Shown here: piece after piece, positions 1 to 8,692 of the stretch
Position numbering within the stretch: position 1 is the first letter of the stretch
Layout of the letters: each line of letters opens with the position of its first letter
Assembly: GCF_014643535.1 (NCBI RefSeq)
Contig: NZ_BMJQ01000008.1
Span: forward strand, 248,001-312,000
Direction: 5' to 3'
Length of the DNA: 64,000 nt
From: Aliidongia dinghuensis
GTDB taxonomy: Bacteria; Pseudomonadota; Alphaproteobacteria; ATCC43930; CGMCC-115725
Program-made: the position numbers and the translations under genes
The notes under the pieces: generated by a model
What the model was told of the DNA's origin: nothing
Database searches by the model: none
Seen by the model: only the letters and a program-made list of their open reading frames with translations

Positions 1-1
1 G

Positions 2-415
2 ATCCTTCTGGATCTCCAAAAGGAGATCAAGAAGACGATCGTCTTCATCACCCACGATCTGGACGAGGCGCTGCGCCTCGGCGATCGCATCGCGATCCTG
101 CGGGATGGCGAGGTCGTCCAGCAGGGAACCGCGCAAGATATCGTGCTCAAGCCCGCAAACGACTACATCATGAGCTTCGTCCGCCACGTCAATCGCGGAC
201 GCGTGATCCAGGTCGAGACGATCATGAGCCCTGTGGTCGAGGGCGAAACAGCCGGGCACGTCAAGGTTCCGGCTGGCACGGTGCTCGAATCTGCGGCAGA
301 GCGCCTGGTGTCCGTCGGGGCCAATCACCTCGTGGTTACCAATGGACATGACGTCCAGATCGGGACGGTTTCGCTTCACCGAATCCTCTCGGCCATGGTC
401 ACGGGTTCCGCCTGA
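2..415 (+). CDS. proV: Glycine betaine/proline-type ABC transporter ATP-binding protein, C-terminal part
   Basis: This is the last 137 codons of an ABC ATPase; the 5' part lies outside the window. The frame opens with the region around the switch histidine (FITHDLDEALRLGDRIAIL), which matches the osmoprotectant (ProV/OpuAA) family, where DLDEA follows the histidine. After the nucleotide-binding domain there is a tail of about 80 residues that looks like a CBS-type regulatory segment (IMSPVVEG, then SVGANHLVVTNGHDVQIGTV). ProV proteins carry such CBS tails, which sense ionic strength. The role would be to energise uptake of a compatible solute at the inner membrane. Its permease and binding protein are not downstream here, so they are probably upstream of the window. 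Assignment to ProV rather than another CBS-bearing ATPase is inference. Confidence 0.75.
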   Translation: MLLDLQKEIKKTIVFITHDLDEALRLGDRIAILRDGEVVQQGTAQDIVLKPANDYIMSFVRHVNRGRVIQVETIMSPVVEGETAGHVKVPAGTVLESAAERLVSVGANHLVVTNGHDVQIGTVSLHRILSAMVTGSA

Positions 416-514
416 TCCGTCATGGCAGGGCCGGTCCCGCCGCTTGGGCCTGCTCAACCGCTCACTGCCGATCTCGAAGGCAACTGACCGGCCTCAAGCC
501 CGTCGCGCCCGGCT

Positions 515-1285
515 CTAGCCGTTCCAACCGAGGTGGCTCAGGAAGTCGCGGGTCCGCTCGACCGTCGGCGTCTCGAAGATCTGGTGCGGCGGGCCCTGCT
601 CCAGCACGCGGCCGCGCTCGAACACGACGACCCAGTTGGCGACGCGGCGTGCGAAGCTCATCTCGTGCGTGACCACGATCATGGTCATGCCTTCCTCGGC
701 GAGTGCCCGCATCACGTTCAGCACTTCGCCGACCGTCTCGGGGTCGAGCGCCGAGGTCGGCTCGTCGAACAGCATGACGTGCGGCTCCATGGCGAGCGCG
801 CGGGCGATCGCGACGCGCTGCTGCTGGCCGCCCGACAGGTTCGCCGGGTAGTTCGCGGTCTTGTCGGCGAGGCCGACCTTGGCGAGGAGCGCCTGGGCGC
901 GCTTGCGCGCCTCGTCCGCCGCCAGCTTCTTCACGGTCACGAGGCCCATCGCCACATTGTCGAGCGCCGACTTGTGCGGAAACAGCTCGAAGCTCTGGAA
1001 CACCATGCCCATGCGCTGGCGCACCCGGCGGATCTCCGCCTCGGCCTTGGGCAGCGGCGCGCCCTCGAACCGGACCTCGCCGCCGTCGATCGCCTCGAGC
1101 GCGTTCGTGCAGCGCAAGAGCGTCGACTTGCCCGAGCCGGACGGGCCGATCAGGCAGACGACCTCGCCGGCATTGACGTGCAGCGACACGCCGTCCAAGG
1201 CCGTGAAGCCGCCATAGCGCTTGCGCACGTCCTCATAGACCAGCATCGGCGCCTTGTCGGCGTTCTTGCGGGCGAAGTCGGTCAT
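515..1285 (-). CDS. Polar amino-acid ABC transporter ATP-binding protein
   Basis: This is the 256-residue ATPase of an amino-acid importer (GlnQ/HisP/GltL family). Walker A GPSGSGKST lies near residues 47-55, the signature LSGGQQQR near 150, Walker B VMLFDEP near 170-176 and the switch His near 207. The start chosen is the ATG at 1285, whose ATGA overlaps the stop of the upstream permease by 4 bp. A longer reading from 1351 would overlap the permease in another frame and is unlikely. It is the last gene of a four-gene operon, after the binding protein and two permeases. It works on the cytoplasmic face, coupling ATP hydrolysis to import. The substrate is not readable from the ATPase. Confidence 0.93.
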   Translation of the reverse strand: MTDFARKNADKAPMLVYEDVRKRYGGFTALDGVSLHVNAGEVVCLIGPSGSGKSTLLRCTNALEAIDGGEVRFEGAPLPKAEAEIRRVRQRMGMVFQSFELFPHKSALDNVAMGLVTVKKLAADEARKRAQALLAKVGLADKTANYPANLSGGQQQRVAIARALAMEPHVMLFDEPTSALDPETVGEVLNVMRALAEEGMTMIVVTHEMSFARRVANWVVVFERGRVLEQGPPHQIFETPTVERTRDFLSHLGWNG

Positions 1286-1941
1286 TCCCGCACTCCATAT
1301 TTTCGATGAATCCAGTCGACCAGCTTCGCCTGCGGATAGCCCATCGCCCAATAGATCGCCGCCATCGCCGTCAGCATCTCGAGCACGCGGAAGCTCTGGG
1401 AGCGGATCTGCATCGCCGTATGGGCGAGCTCGCCGACCGCGATGACGGAGACGAGCGAGGTGTCCTTGAACAGCGAGACCCAGGTGCTGGCCAGGACCGG
1501 CAGCACGCGGCGCCAGGATTGCGGCAGGATGATCTGGCGGAACACTTCGCCGCGGCTCATGCCGAGCGCCAGACCGGCCTCGGTCTGGCCCTTGCGGATC
1601 GAGTTGATGCCGGAACGGAACGTCTCGGAATTATAGGCCGAGACATTGAGGCACAAGGCGGTCAAGCCCGTCGTGAACGGCGAGAGGCTCAAGCCGGTCA
1701 GCACCGGCATGACGTAGAACGCCCAATAGACCAGCAGCAGCAGCGGCAGGTTGCGGAATAGCTCGACGAAGCCGGTCGCCGCCAGCGCCACCGGCCGGAA
1801 GCGCGAGCCGCGCATGAGCGCCAAGAGGATGCCGCCCGGCACCGCGATCGCCATGGTGAGCAGGGTCAGGAGCACGGTGACGAGCGCCCCGTCGAGGAGC
1901 AGCCAGCGGCTCTGCCAGACGATGGACCACTCGAGTTTCAT
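1282..1941 (-). CDS. Polar amino-acid ABC transporter permease (second)
   Basis: This is a 219-residue inner-membrane permease of the HisM/GltK type. It has hydrophobic segments near residues 13-40, 50-75, 85-110 and 180-200. The EAA-loop region KGQTEAGLALGMSRGEVFRQIILPQ (quoted in part: ALGMSRGEVF) contacts the ATPase and is diagnostic of amino-acid ABC permeases. It is the second of two paralogous permeases, which presumably form a heterodimer. It starts 10 bp after the first permease ends, and its stop overlaps the ATPase start as ATGA, so the genes are translationally coupled. Confidence 0.93.
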   Translation of the reverse strand: MKLEWSIVWQSRWLLLDGALVTVLLTLLTMAIAVPGGILLALMRGSRFRPVALAATGFVELFRNLPLLLLVYWAFYVMPVLTGLSLSPFTTGLTALCLNVSAYNSETFRSGINSIRKGQTEAGLALGMSRGEVFRQIILPQSWRRVLPVLASTWVSLFKDTSLVSVIAVGELAHTAMQIRSQSFRVLEMLTAMAAIYWAMGYPQAKLVDWIHRKYGVRE

Positions 1942-1951
1942 GGGGCGAGCT

Positions 1952-2617
1952 TCATGACCGGCCGAGATGGGCGACGCGCCCGTAGAACCGGTCGATCGCG
2001 CGCGTGACCGGGAAGATGATCAGGAAATAGACCAGCATGACCGTCGTGAAGATCTCGATCGGCCGATAGGTCTCGCCGGCCAAGGTCTCGGCCTGGCGCA
2101 TCAGCTCCGGCACGGCGATGACCGCGGCGATCGCCGTGTCCTTGATCGTGACCGAGACGATCGAGCCCAGCGCCGGCAGCATGCGGACGATCGCCTGCGG
2201 CAGCAGGATGTCGCGGACGATCTGCGGCCGCGACATGCCGAGTGCCAGACCGGCCTGGAACTGGCCCTTGCGGATCGAGCCGATGCCGGCCCGCACGATC
2301 TCGGCGACATAGGCCGCGACATGGATCGTGATGCCGGTCAAGGCCGCCCAGAACGGCTGGAACGTATGGCCGGTCAGGATCGGCACGGAGAAATAGATCC
2401 AGACCAGCACGACGAAGACCGGAATGGCCCGCATGGAGTCGATGTAGAACACCAGCGGCACGCGCAGCCAGGCCGGCCCGTAGAGCCGGCCGAGGCCGAC
2501 CGCGAGGCCGACGATGAAGCTCGTCAGCACTGCGGTCACGGACAGGAGGAGCGTCAGTCCCAGCCCGGCGGCGAGGAAGCGCCAGCTGTCGACGAGCGGT
2601 GAGAAGTCGAAATCCAT
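1952..2617 (-). CDS. Polar amino-acid ABC transporter permease (first)
   Basis: This is a 221-residue permease of the HisQ/GltJ type with about five membrane segments and the conserved cytoplasmic loop KGQFQAGLALGMSRPQIV. It is clearly paralogous to the next gene in the operon, with the same KGQ-AGLALGMSR core at the same place in the protein. It lies 22 bp downstream of the periplasmic binding protein. Together with its neighbour it should form the transmembrane channel of the importer. No frameshift or odd base use is visible. Confidence 0.93.
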   Translation of the reverse strand: MDFDFSPLVDSWRFLAAGLGLTLLLSVTAVLTSFIVGLAVGLGRLYGPAWLRVPLVFYIDSMRAIPVFVVLVWIYFSVPILTGHTFQPFWAALTGITIHVAAYVAEIVRAGIGSIRKGQFQAGLALGMSRPQIVRDILLPQAIVRMLPALGSIVSVTIKDTAIAAVIAVPELMRQAETLAGETYRPIEIFTTVMLVYFLIIFPVTRAIDRFYGRVAHLGRS

Positions 2618-2639
2618 GATGCCGCCGACTTCTGGGGCG

Positions 2640-3467
2640 TCACATGCCGTCGATCGCTTTCTTTTCCTCGGCCGTCAGCTGCGGCTGCATCCGGGTTTCG
2701 ACCGCCTTGAGCCAGGCCAGGAATTCCGGCTGGTTCTTGTCGATGGCGGAGCCGACGTCGGTGCCCATCTCCTTGCTGTCCTGGCAGTTGTTGCCCTCGG
2801 GGAAGGCTTTCAGGCCCTTCACCTTCTTGTTGAGGGCGACCCAGGGAATGCGGTTGATCGGCGACACGTCCGCGCGCTTCGCCATGATTTCCTCGACCGG
2901 GGCGGCCGTGCCGGCGGTCGAGACGCCACGCAGCGTCGCGTTCGGGAAACGCTGCTGCACCCAATGCTCCTCGCCGCCGCCGGTGTAGTACGCGACGACG
3001 ACGCCGGCCTTGTTGAAATCGTCGATGCTCTTGGCGCTCGCGACCTTGGGATTGTCGGCCCGGCCGAACACGCACAGGCTGGTGGACGAATATGTCACGA
3101 AATCGATGACCTTGAGCCGCTCGGGCGTCACCGACAGCGGCGAGATGGTCATGTCGACCTGGTTCGCCGCCAGCACCGGCACCTTGGTCTCGTGCGAAAC
3201 GGCGACCGGCTCGAGCTTCACGCCCAAGAGCCGCGCATATTCCTTGGCGAGCGTCCAGCCCGGGCCGGACCATTGGTCGCCGTTGCCGCTGGTGTTCTCG
3301 ACCAGCCAGGGCGGGTTGGCGAGTACGCCGACGCGGAACACCCCGGCCTTCTGGATCGCCTGGACGCGCGGGCTGTTGGTCGGCAGCGGCTCGTCGGCAC
3401 GGGCGTGAGGCGTGACGAGACCGGCGGCGAGGGCCAGGGCGAGCATGCCGTTCTTCACTGAAATCAT
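2640..3467 (-). CDS. Periplasmic amino-acid-binding protein of ABC importer
   Basis: This is a 275-residue solute-binding protein (SBP_bac_3 / PBPb family). The ATG at 3467 is preferred because a strong Shine-Dalgarno (GGGGGGAAG) precedes it. It also gives a clean signal peptide of about 24 residues (hydrophobic core LALALAAGLV, cleavage after ARA). The body keeps features of the polar amino-acid binders, such as FRVGVLANPPW near the N-terminus and a following lobe with VDMTISPLSVTPERLKVIDF. Two cysteines (in SLCVFG and NNCQDSK) could form a disulfide. It is the first gene of the operon and faces the GntR regulator across a 173-bp gap that holds a palindromic operator. The substrate cannot be called from sequence alone; an acidic or related polar amino acid is a guess. 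Confidence 0.9.
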   Translation of the reverse strand: MISVKNGMLALALAAGLVTPHARADEPLPTNSPRVQAIQKAGVFRVGVLANPPWLVENTSGNGDQWSGPGWTLAKEYARLLGVKLEPVAVSHETKVPVLAANQVDMTISPLSVTPERLKVIDFVTYSSTSLCVFGRADNPKVASAKSIDDFNKAGVVVAYYTGGGEEHWVQQRFPNATLRGVSTAGTAAPVEEIMAKRADVSPINRIPWVALNKKVKGLKAFPEGNNCQDSKEMGTDVGSAIDKNQPEFLAWLKAVETRMQPQLTAEEKKAIDGM

Positions 3468-3573
3468 CTGACTTCCCCCCATTTGAGGCCGGCGGCTCTC
3501 TCTCGGCCGCGTTCGGGTCTCGTCCCGTCGCGCGCCGGCAGGGCGGTCGCGTGCGTCGACAAGCGGAGCCAAG

Positions 3574-3587
3574 ACTTGTATACAAGT
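3574..3587. promoter_or_regulatory. Perfect 14-bp palindromic operator of GntR/FCD type
   Basis: ACTTGTATACAAGT is a perfect inverted repeat centred between the divergent ABC operon (start 3467) and the GntR/FCD regulator gene (start 3641). The TTGTATACAA core matches the operator style known for FadR-subfamily regulators. Binding here could control both directions, so I infer autoregulation plus control of the importer. Confidence 0.75.
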
Positions 3588-3640
3588 TGAGCGCTGTCAA
3601 GCGGCGCCGTCCGGCCCCGGGAGCGATGACGGGAGGGGGC

Positions 3641-4342
3641 ATGAGTGAAAAGCGGGCGCTTTCGCCCAGGCCGGGGGCCATGCCGGCGGGCGCGAGCGCG
3701 ATCTACGAAACGCTCCGCAAGGAGATCGTCGGGCTGCAGCTGCTGCCGGGCGCGCGCCTATCCGAGAACGAGTTGGCCCTGCGCTTCCGGACCAGCCGGA
3801 CGCCGGTGCGCGAGGCGCTGTTCCGCCTGGTCGACGAAGGGTTGATCGAGGTGCGGCCGCAGCGCGGTTCCTTTGTCAGCCGGATTTCGCTCAAGGGTGT
3901 CAAGCGCGCCCGCTTCATCCGCAGCGCGCTCGAGCTCGCGATCATCCGCGAGGCGGCGAGCCAGGGCCTGCCGGCCGCGGGCCTGAAAGAGGCGGAGCGC
4001 GCGATCGCGGAGCAGCAGGCGGCGGGCGGCGACGCCCATCGCTTCAAAGAGGCCGACGACCGGTTCCACCGCGCCTTCGCCGACGCCATCGGCTATGGCG
4101 ACCTCTGGTCCGTGGTCGAGAGCCAGAAGGCGCAGTTCGACCGGATCCGGCTCCTGAGCCTGCCTGACGTGACACCGGTCGACCTGCTGATCCGCCAGCA
4201 TTGCGCCATCCTGAACGCGGTGATCGCCCGCGACGCCGACCGCGCGGAGGCGGTCCTGCGCGCCCATCTGTCGATCGTGGACGAAACGGCGACGGCACTC
4301 CGGCAGACGCATCCGGAGCTGGTGGCGGACGACGAGGACTGA
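3641..4342 (+). CDS. GntR-family transcriptional regulator with FCD domain
   Basis: This is a 233-residue regulator. A winged helix-turn-helix lies near residues 18-80 (LSENELALRFRTSRTPVREAL is typical of GntR, quoted in part as RTSRTPVREAL). An all-helical FCD ligand domain lies near 88-215. The FCD domain keeps the usual acidic/histidine metal-site residues (ADDRFHRAF, RQHCAIL, RAHLSIV). The ATG at 3641 is chosen because it follows GGGAGGGGG at good spacing; an upstream in-frame start would read through the operator region. FCD regulators usually bind small carboxylates or amino-acid-derived ligands, which fits control of the divergent amino-acid ABC importer. It is probably autoregulated through the palindrome at 3574-3587. 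Confidence 0.92.
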   Translation: MSEKRALSPRPGAMPAGASAIYETLRKEIVGLQLLPGARLSENELALRFRTSRTPVREALFRLVDEGLIEVRPQRGSFVSRISLKGVKRARFIRSALELAIIREAASQGLPAAGLKEAERAIAEQQAAGGDAHRFKEADDRFHRAFADAIGYGDLWSVVESQKAQFDRIRLLSLPDVTPVDLLIRQHCAILNAVIARDADRAEAVLRAHLSIVDETATALRQTHPELVADDED

Positions 4343-4590
4343 GCCGGCGCTTACCGATCGATCTGGACGCCTTCACGCGCGCGGCGGACGAACTGGCGCT
4401 GACCCAGAGCGCCGTCTGCCAGCATGTCCGCGCGCTCGAGGCCGAGCTCGGCGAACGGCTCTCGGACATCGCGATCAGCGACGTGCACGCCCATTTCGTC
4501 GTGTGGCGCGCGAACAACCCCAAGCCCGCGGCCATCGAAGCGTTGCGCCGATGGCTGCGGGCAGAGGTCGGCCAGGGCTTACGCCGTTAA
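4339..4590 (+). pseudogene. Collapsed LysR-family (GcvA-like) regulator remnant
   Basis: One open frame of about 83 codons begins at a CTG overlapping the GntR stop and contains two recognisable LysR pieces. The first is LSRRLP followed by FTRAADELALTQSAVCQHV and RALEAELGERL, which is the N-terminal helix-turn-helix of GcvA-like regulators. The frame then runs directly into AIEALRRWLRAEV, which resembles their extreme C-terminus. A normal family member is about 300 residues, so roughly 200 residues of effector domain are missing. Part of helix 1 (the AFEAAARHLS stretch) is also missing. There is no proper start codon and no ribosome-binding site. The frame is uninterrupted, which suggests loss by in-frame deletion. 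It ends 4 bp inside the convergent purC gene. Confidence 0.75.
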
Positions 4591-5576
4591 AAATATCGCT
4601 CGAGGTTGGCGCGGATCCGCTCCAGCACCGGCTGGTCGGCCGCCGGCAGCGGGAATTTCTCGCCCGTGATCTGCTCGTAGACGCTGATATAGATGCGCGC
4701 CGCTTCGAGGTTGATCTCGTCCGGGATCTCGGGGATCGCATCGGCATAGGGGTCGCAGCGTGCGACGACCCAGCTGCGGACGAAATCCTTGTCGAAGCTT
4801 TCGGGCTTCTCACCGGTGGCGAAGCGGGCCGGATAGCTTTCGGCGTACCAGTAGCGGCTCGAATCGGGGGTGTGGATCTCGTCGGCCAGCACGATGCTAC
4901 CGTCGGCGTCGAAGCCGAACTCGTATTTCGTGTCGACCAGGATCAGGCCGTGCTGGCGCGCGATCTCCTGGCCACGCGCGAAGAGCGCCAGCGCCAGCTT
5001 CGAGACATGCGCCCATTGCTCGGCCGAGAGCAGGCCTTGGGTGACGATCTGGTCGGGCGTCAGCTCCTCGTCATGACCGGCGTCGAACGCCTTGGTCGTG
5101 GGCGTGATGATCGGTTGCGGCAGCTTTTCGTTGGGCCGCATGCCGTCCGGGAAATGATGGCCGTACATGTCGCGCCGGCCAGCCTTGTACATGGACAGGA
5201 TCGAGGTCGAGGTCGTGCCGGCCAGGTAGTCGCGCACGACGATCTCGACCGGCATGATCTTGAGGTTGCGGCAGACCAGCACGTTCGGGTCGGGATATTC
5301 GATGACGTGGTTCGGGCAGATGTCGCGCGTGCGGTCGAACCAGAAGCGGGCGATCTGGGTCAGGACCTGCCCCTTGAGCGGCACGGCCGTCAGGATACGG
5401 TCGAAGGCGCTCAAGCGATCGGTCGCGACGATGATCCGGCGTCCGTCCGACAGCTCGTAATTCTCGCGCACCTTGCCGCGGTAGTGATTGGGCAGTTCGG
5501 GGATGGTGGCGTCGCGCAGCACGTTGCGGGCATAGGCCGCGAGATCCTGAATCGTCAGCTTGTCGTTCGTCGCCAT
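4587..5576 (-). CDS. purC: Phosphoribosylaminoimidazole-succinocarboxamide synthase
   Basis: SAICAR synthetase performs the ATP-dependent condensation of CAIR with aspartate in purine synthesis. The protein is 329 residues from the ATG at 5576. Signature pieces include [27 protein letters not shown], the [14 protein letters not shown] segment, [12 protein letters not shown] and [16 protein letters not shown]. The length matches the long form (yeast ADE1-like, about 300 residues) rather than the 237-residue E. coli enzyme. Long and short forms both occur in alphaproteobacteria. It stands alone here, about 7 kb from purF and 42 kb from purM/purN. Upstream in-frame ATG codons to 5714 exist but add residues with no family similarity. 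Confidence 0.95.
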   Translation of the reverse strand: MATNDKLTIQDLAAYARNVLRDATIPELPNHYRGKVRENYELSDGRRIIVATDRLSAFDRILTAVPLKGQVLTQIARFWFDRTRDICPNHVIEYPDPNVLVCRNLKIMPVEIVVRDYLAGTTSTSILSMYKAGRRDMYGHHFPDGMRPNEKLPQPIITPTTKAFDAGHDEELTPDQIVTQGLLSAEQWAHVSKLALALFARGQEIARQHGLILVDTKYEFGFDADGSIVLADEIHTPDSSRYWYAESYPARFATGEKPESFDKDFVRSWVVARCDPYADAIPEIPDEINLEAARIYISVYEQITGEKFPLPAADQPVLERIRANLERYF

Positions 5577-5754
5577 TGTTCCATTTCCCGATTGCTCGAC
5601 GGCGGAAAGGGCGGCGTCTCCCACGCGGAATGGCGGAGCGCCGGTCGATGCGGCCGCCACCATAACGCAAATCATCGAGGTCGGTTCGGCAATGATTGCG
5701 CGGTTGCCGAGCAACCATTGCTTGGCGGTTCAGCTTCCTTCGAAGGGCTTTGTA

Positions 5755-6216
5755 TCAGCGAGGGCCCGGGCGCGACGGCTCCTCGCCGCGTTCGGCCCGG
5801 CGCTGCTTCAGCGCCTGCTCGAGTGCCTTGAACATTTGGCTCGGCAGGAACGGCTTCTGCAGAAAGCCATAGGGGCTGACGCGCTTGGCGCGCGCCACAT
5901 GGTCCGGGTCGCTGGTGCCGCTCAAGAAGATGGCGCCGATGCCGAAGCGGCGGCGCAGCTCGCCTGCGATCTCGATGCCGTCGCGCGGTCCGGGCAGGCG
6001 GATGTCGACGAGGGCCAGCGCGCAGGGCCGCTCGGCCGCGAGTGTAAAGGCCTCGGACGCGGTCGCTGCGACGCCGGCGACCTCGAAGCCGGCCTCGGCG
6101 AGCACATCGGCGACATAGGTCGCCACCATCGAGTCATCCTCGACGATCAGGACGCGTGGTTGAGGAGGCGCCGGCTCGGCGGCGGGGCTTGGCTCGTCAG
6201 GAGGAGCGACGCTCAT
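5755..6216 (-). CDS. Single-domain response regulator (receiver protein)
   Basis: This is a 153-residue protein consisting of a proline-rich N-terminal tail of about 20 residues, one receiver domain and a short basic tail. The receiver has the acidic pocket VEDD (residues 26-28), the phospho-acceptor Asp71 in LVDIRLPG, the Ser/Thr switch in FLSGTSDPD, and the conserved Lys in GFLQKPF near 116. No output domain follows, so it should act by protein contact or phosphotransfer. Receivers with an IRLPG...DGIEIA core are common in alphaproteobacterial lone regulators. No kinase gene adjoins it; two orphan PAS kinases lie elsewhere in the window. The start at 6216 has a weak ribosome-binding site and 6240 is an alternative. 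Confidence 0.85.
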   Translation of the reverse strand: MSVAPPDEPSPAAEPAPPQPRVLIVEDDSMVATYVADVLAEAGFEVAGVAATASEAFTLAAERPCALALVDIRLPGPRDGIEIAGELRRRFGIGAIFLSGTSDPDHVARAKRVSPYGFLQKPFLPSQMFKALEQALKQRRAERGEEPSRPGPR

Positions 6217-6635
6217 AAAGTCTCGCGAGGCGTGTCGCATGGGCCTGGCCGATTCCGGGCCCAACACACGCGAACGCAAACACCGATCTCGCTGAATGGT
6301 TCCGGTCTCCGGCGCGGGCTCGGGCCGGCTCGGCCCCGGACGAGGGGGTGCAGCCGGGTATGCGACCTTTTGAAACAAAGCGATGGCGTTCGGCAGTTCA
6401 ATTCGCGTCGCTGTTCGGTCCAGGGACTGGTATTTTCTTGCGTAGGCCGTGTCTCTTTCTGCTTCTTTTACAGAAGCTGGTGAGCCACTGAATGGCTGCG
6501 GCGGCGCGCAATTGCGTCCGGCGGCGTGACCCGCTATGGTCCGGCCCCGTTCTCGTGGTTCGTTTGCCGGCCCGTGCGCTTGCGCCGACCGGAATCGGGC
6601 CTCGCTGTAATACCGCTACCCCCTGGAGTCTCGCA
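6217..6635. other. Intergenic region upstream of yfgM, no gene found
   Basis: This 0.42-kb gap between the divergent receiver gene and yfgM contains only short frames with no family similarity. It is less GC-rich around 6370-6490. No tRNA cloverleaf was recognised. It must hold the promoters for both directions, but I cannot place a convincing -35/-10 pair; TGTAAT at 6606-6611 is only a candidate -10. Confidence 0.4.
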
Positions 6636-7274
6636 TTGGCGGACATCTTCCAAGAGATCGACGAGGACCTGCGGCGCGACCGTATGGCCAAGCTGTGGGC
6701 GCGCTACGGCAAATACATCATCGGTCTGGCCGTCCTGATCGTGGTGGCAACCGCTGCCGGCGTCGCCTATCAGAACTGGCGCCAGCAGCAGTACCAGGCG
6801 CTCGGCCTCAAATATGCGGAGACCAGCTTCCAGCTCCGGGATGGCGATACCGCCAAGGCTGTTAATGGGTTCGAGGCGCTCGCGGCGACGGACAAGGGCA
6901 GCTACGGCTTGCTCGCTCGGATTCAGGCCGCTGCCCTCAAGGCCAAGGGAACCGACAAGGACGGCGGGCTTGCAGCCTTGAACGCGATTGCCGCCGACGG
7001 CGGGGTCGATCAGGTTTATCGCGATCTCGCGACCGTGCTGGCCGGCCTCTACAGCGTCGACCAGGCGAAGCCGGAGGACGTCATCACCCGCATGAAGCCG
7101 CTCGCCGAGGGACCGTGGCACTATACCGCGCTCGAGGTGACGGCGCTCGCGCAATTGAAGGCCGGCGACAAGGCCGCGGCGCTCAAGACCTATCAGGGGC
7201 TGGCGGATGATCTGGGTGCGCCGGAGTCGGTCCGTGCGCGCGCCACCGAAATCGTCAACGGCCTGAAGAACTGA
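6636..7274 (+). CDS. yfgM: YfgM-like tetratricopeptide membrane protein
   Basis: This is a 212-residue membrane-anchored protein starting at a TTG (6636) preceded by CTGGAG at good spacing. The start is chosen because family members begin with the same acidic segment, here ADIFQEIDEDLRRDR. One membrane anchor lies near residues 26-45 (YIIGLAVLIVVATAAGVAY), followed by a periplasmic domain of TPR-like helices. In E. coli YfgM associates with SecYEG and the chaperone PpiD, and is encoded just before bamB and der. The same order is kept here: the bamB start lies 19 bp downstream. The role is therefore probably in envelope protein traffic. Confidence 0.85.
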   Translation: MADIFQEIDEDLRRDRMAKLWARYGKYIIGLAVLIVVATAAGVAYQNWRQQQYQALGLKYAETSFQLRDGDTAKAVNGFEALAATDKGSYGLLARIQAAALKAKGTDKDGGLAALNAIAADGGVDQVYRDLATVLAGLYSVDQAKPEDVITRMKPLAEGPWHYTALEVTALAQLKAGDKAAALKTYQGLADDLGAPESVRARATEIVNGLKN

Positions 7275-7293
7275 GGCCAGAGGAACTCAAGGA

Positions 7294-8622
7294 TTGCGAT
7301 CGGTGCTGAGCGTGAAGAAACTGACGGTTCTCCTGGTCTTGCCGCTGGCGCTCGCCGCCTGCGACACCTTCGGCAAAAAGAAGAAGGATCCCATTCCGGG
7401 CGAACGGATCTCCGTCCTGGCGCTCGAGAAGCAGCTCGAACCCGATCCCGACCTGGCATCGCTGCAGGTCGAGCTGCCGCGGCCGGCTGTCAATCAGAAC
7501 TGGCCGCAGGCGAGCGGCGTGCCGGCGCATGTCATGGAGCACCCGGCGCTGTCCGACAGCCTGAAGGAGGCCTGGCAGGCCGACGTCGGCGAGGGCGCCT
7601 CGCGCTATGCCGAGGTGCTGGCCGGCCCCGTCGTGGCCGATGGCGTCGTCTATGCGAAGGACTCGAAGTCCCAGGTCACCGCCTTCCGCGCCGCCGACGG
7701 CAAGCAGCAGTGGCAGGTCGACGTGGCGCCGGAGGACAACGACGGTCAGGCTTGGGGCGGCGGCATCTCGTACGATGGCGGCAAGCTGTTCGTCACCACC
7801 GGCTACGGCCAGGTGGTGGCGCTTAACGCGGCCGACGGCAAGGAAGCCTGGCGCACCAACCTTGGCATTCCCATGCGCGAAGCGCCGACGATCGCCGACG
7901 GTCATGTGCTGGTGGTCGATGTCGACAACGAGATCTTCGCGCTCAATGAGGCGACCGGCGAGAAACAGTGGACCTATGCCGGCATCCCGGAGACGGCGGA
8001 ACTCGCGGGCGGGTCGAGCCCGGCCGTCGAGAACGGCACGGTGGTGGTGCCGTTCAGCTCGGGCGAGCTCGTGGCGCTGCGCATCGAGAACGGCCGCACT
8101 GTGTGGCAGGACAGCCTCGCCGCGACGCGCCGGTTCGACGCCATCTCGACGCTGGCCGACATCCATGGCCGTCCTGTCATCGATCGGGGCCGCGTCATCG
8201 CGGTCAGCCATTCCGGCCGCGTTGCGTCCATCGACCTGCGCACGGGCGAGCGCGCCTGGGAGCAGGAGGTCGGCGGCACCTATACGCCGTGGGTCGCCGG
8301 CGACTTCATCTATCTGCTGTCGACCGGCGGCGAGGTCATCTGCCTGACGCGTGCCGACGGCCGCGTCCGCTGGCTGACCCAGCTCGACCAGTGGGAGGAC
8401 ATGGAGGACAAGAGCGGCCCGATCCATTGGGCCGGGCCGATCCTGGCGGGCGACCGGCTGATCGTCGTCGCCTCGAACGGCCAGGCCTGGTCGCTGTCGC
8501 CCTACACCGGCAAGGCGCTGGGGCGGATCGATCTGCCGGAGGGCAGCTTCCTCTCGCCGGTTGTCGCCGACAACACGCTCTACCTCATGACCAATGATGG
8601 ACAGCTGACCGCGTTGCGCTGA
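7294..8622 (+). CDS. bamB: Outer-membrane assembly lipoprotein BamB
   Basis: This 442-residue lipoprotein has a lipobox LALAAC with the acylated Cys at residue 23, followed by a PQQ-type eight-bladed beta-propeller. The blades can be followed as repeated GxxxALxxxxGxxxW units, for example [34 protein letters not shown] and [15 protein letters not shown]. BamB is the BAM-complex lipoprotein that binds BamA and helps insert beta-barrel proteins. The start is a TTG at 7294 after GAGGAA; GTG codons at 7303 and 7312 are in-frame alternatives and all keep the signal peptide. It sits between yfgM and der as in gammaproteobacteria. Confidence 0.93.
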   Translation: MRSVLSVKKLTVLLVLPLALAACDTFGKKKKDPIPGERISVLALEKQLEPDPDLASLQVELPRPAVNQNWPQASGVPAHVMEHPALSDSLKEAWQADVGEGASRYAEVLAGPVVADGVVYAKDSKSQVTAFRAADGKQQWQVDVAPEDNDGQAWGGGISYDGGKLFVTTGYGQVVALNAADGKEAWRTNLGIPMREAPTIADGHVLVVDVDNEIFALNEATGEKQWTYAGIPETAELAGGSSPAVENGTVVVPFSSGELVALRIENGRTVWQDSLAATRRFDAISTLADIHGRPVIDRGRVIAVSHSGRVASIDLRTGERAWEQEVGGTYTPWVAGDFIYLLSTGGEVICLTRADGRVRWLTQLDQWEDMEDKSGPIHWAGPILAGDRLIVVASNGQAWSLSPYTGKALGRIDLPEGSFLSPVVADNTLYLMTNDGQLTALR

Positions 8623-8692
8623 AGCTGAAGAGACCGGCGCCACATCATTGCTCATCGGAGCAGGGGTGCCGGTCGGAAGGACTGCGAAGAGT

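Noticed and set aside
6217..6635. tRNA or small-RNA gene in the gap before yfgM
   Set aside because: No cloverleaf or CCA-end pattern could be folded by eye, and no terminator hairpin is present.
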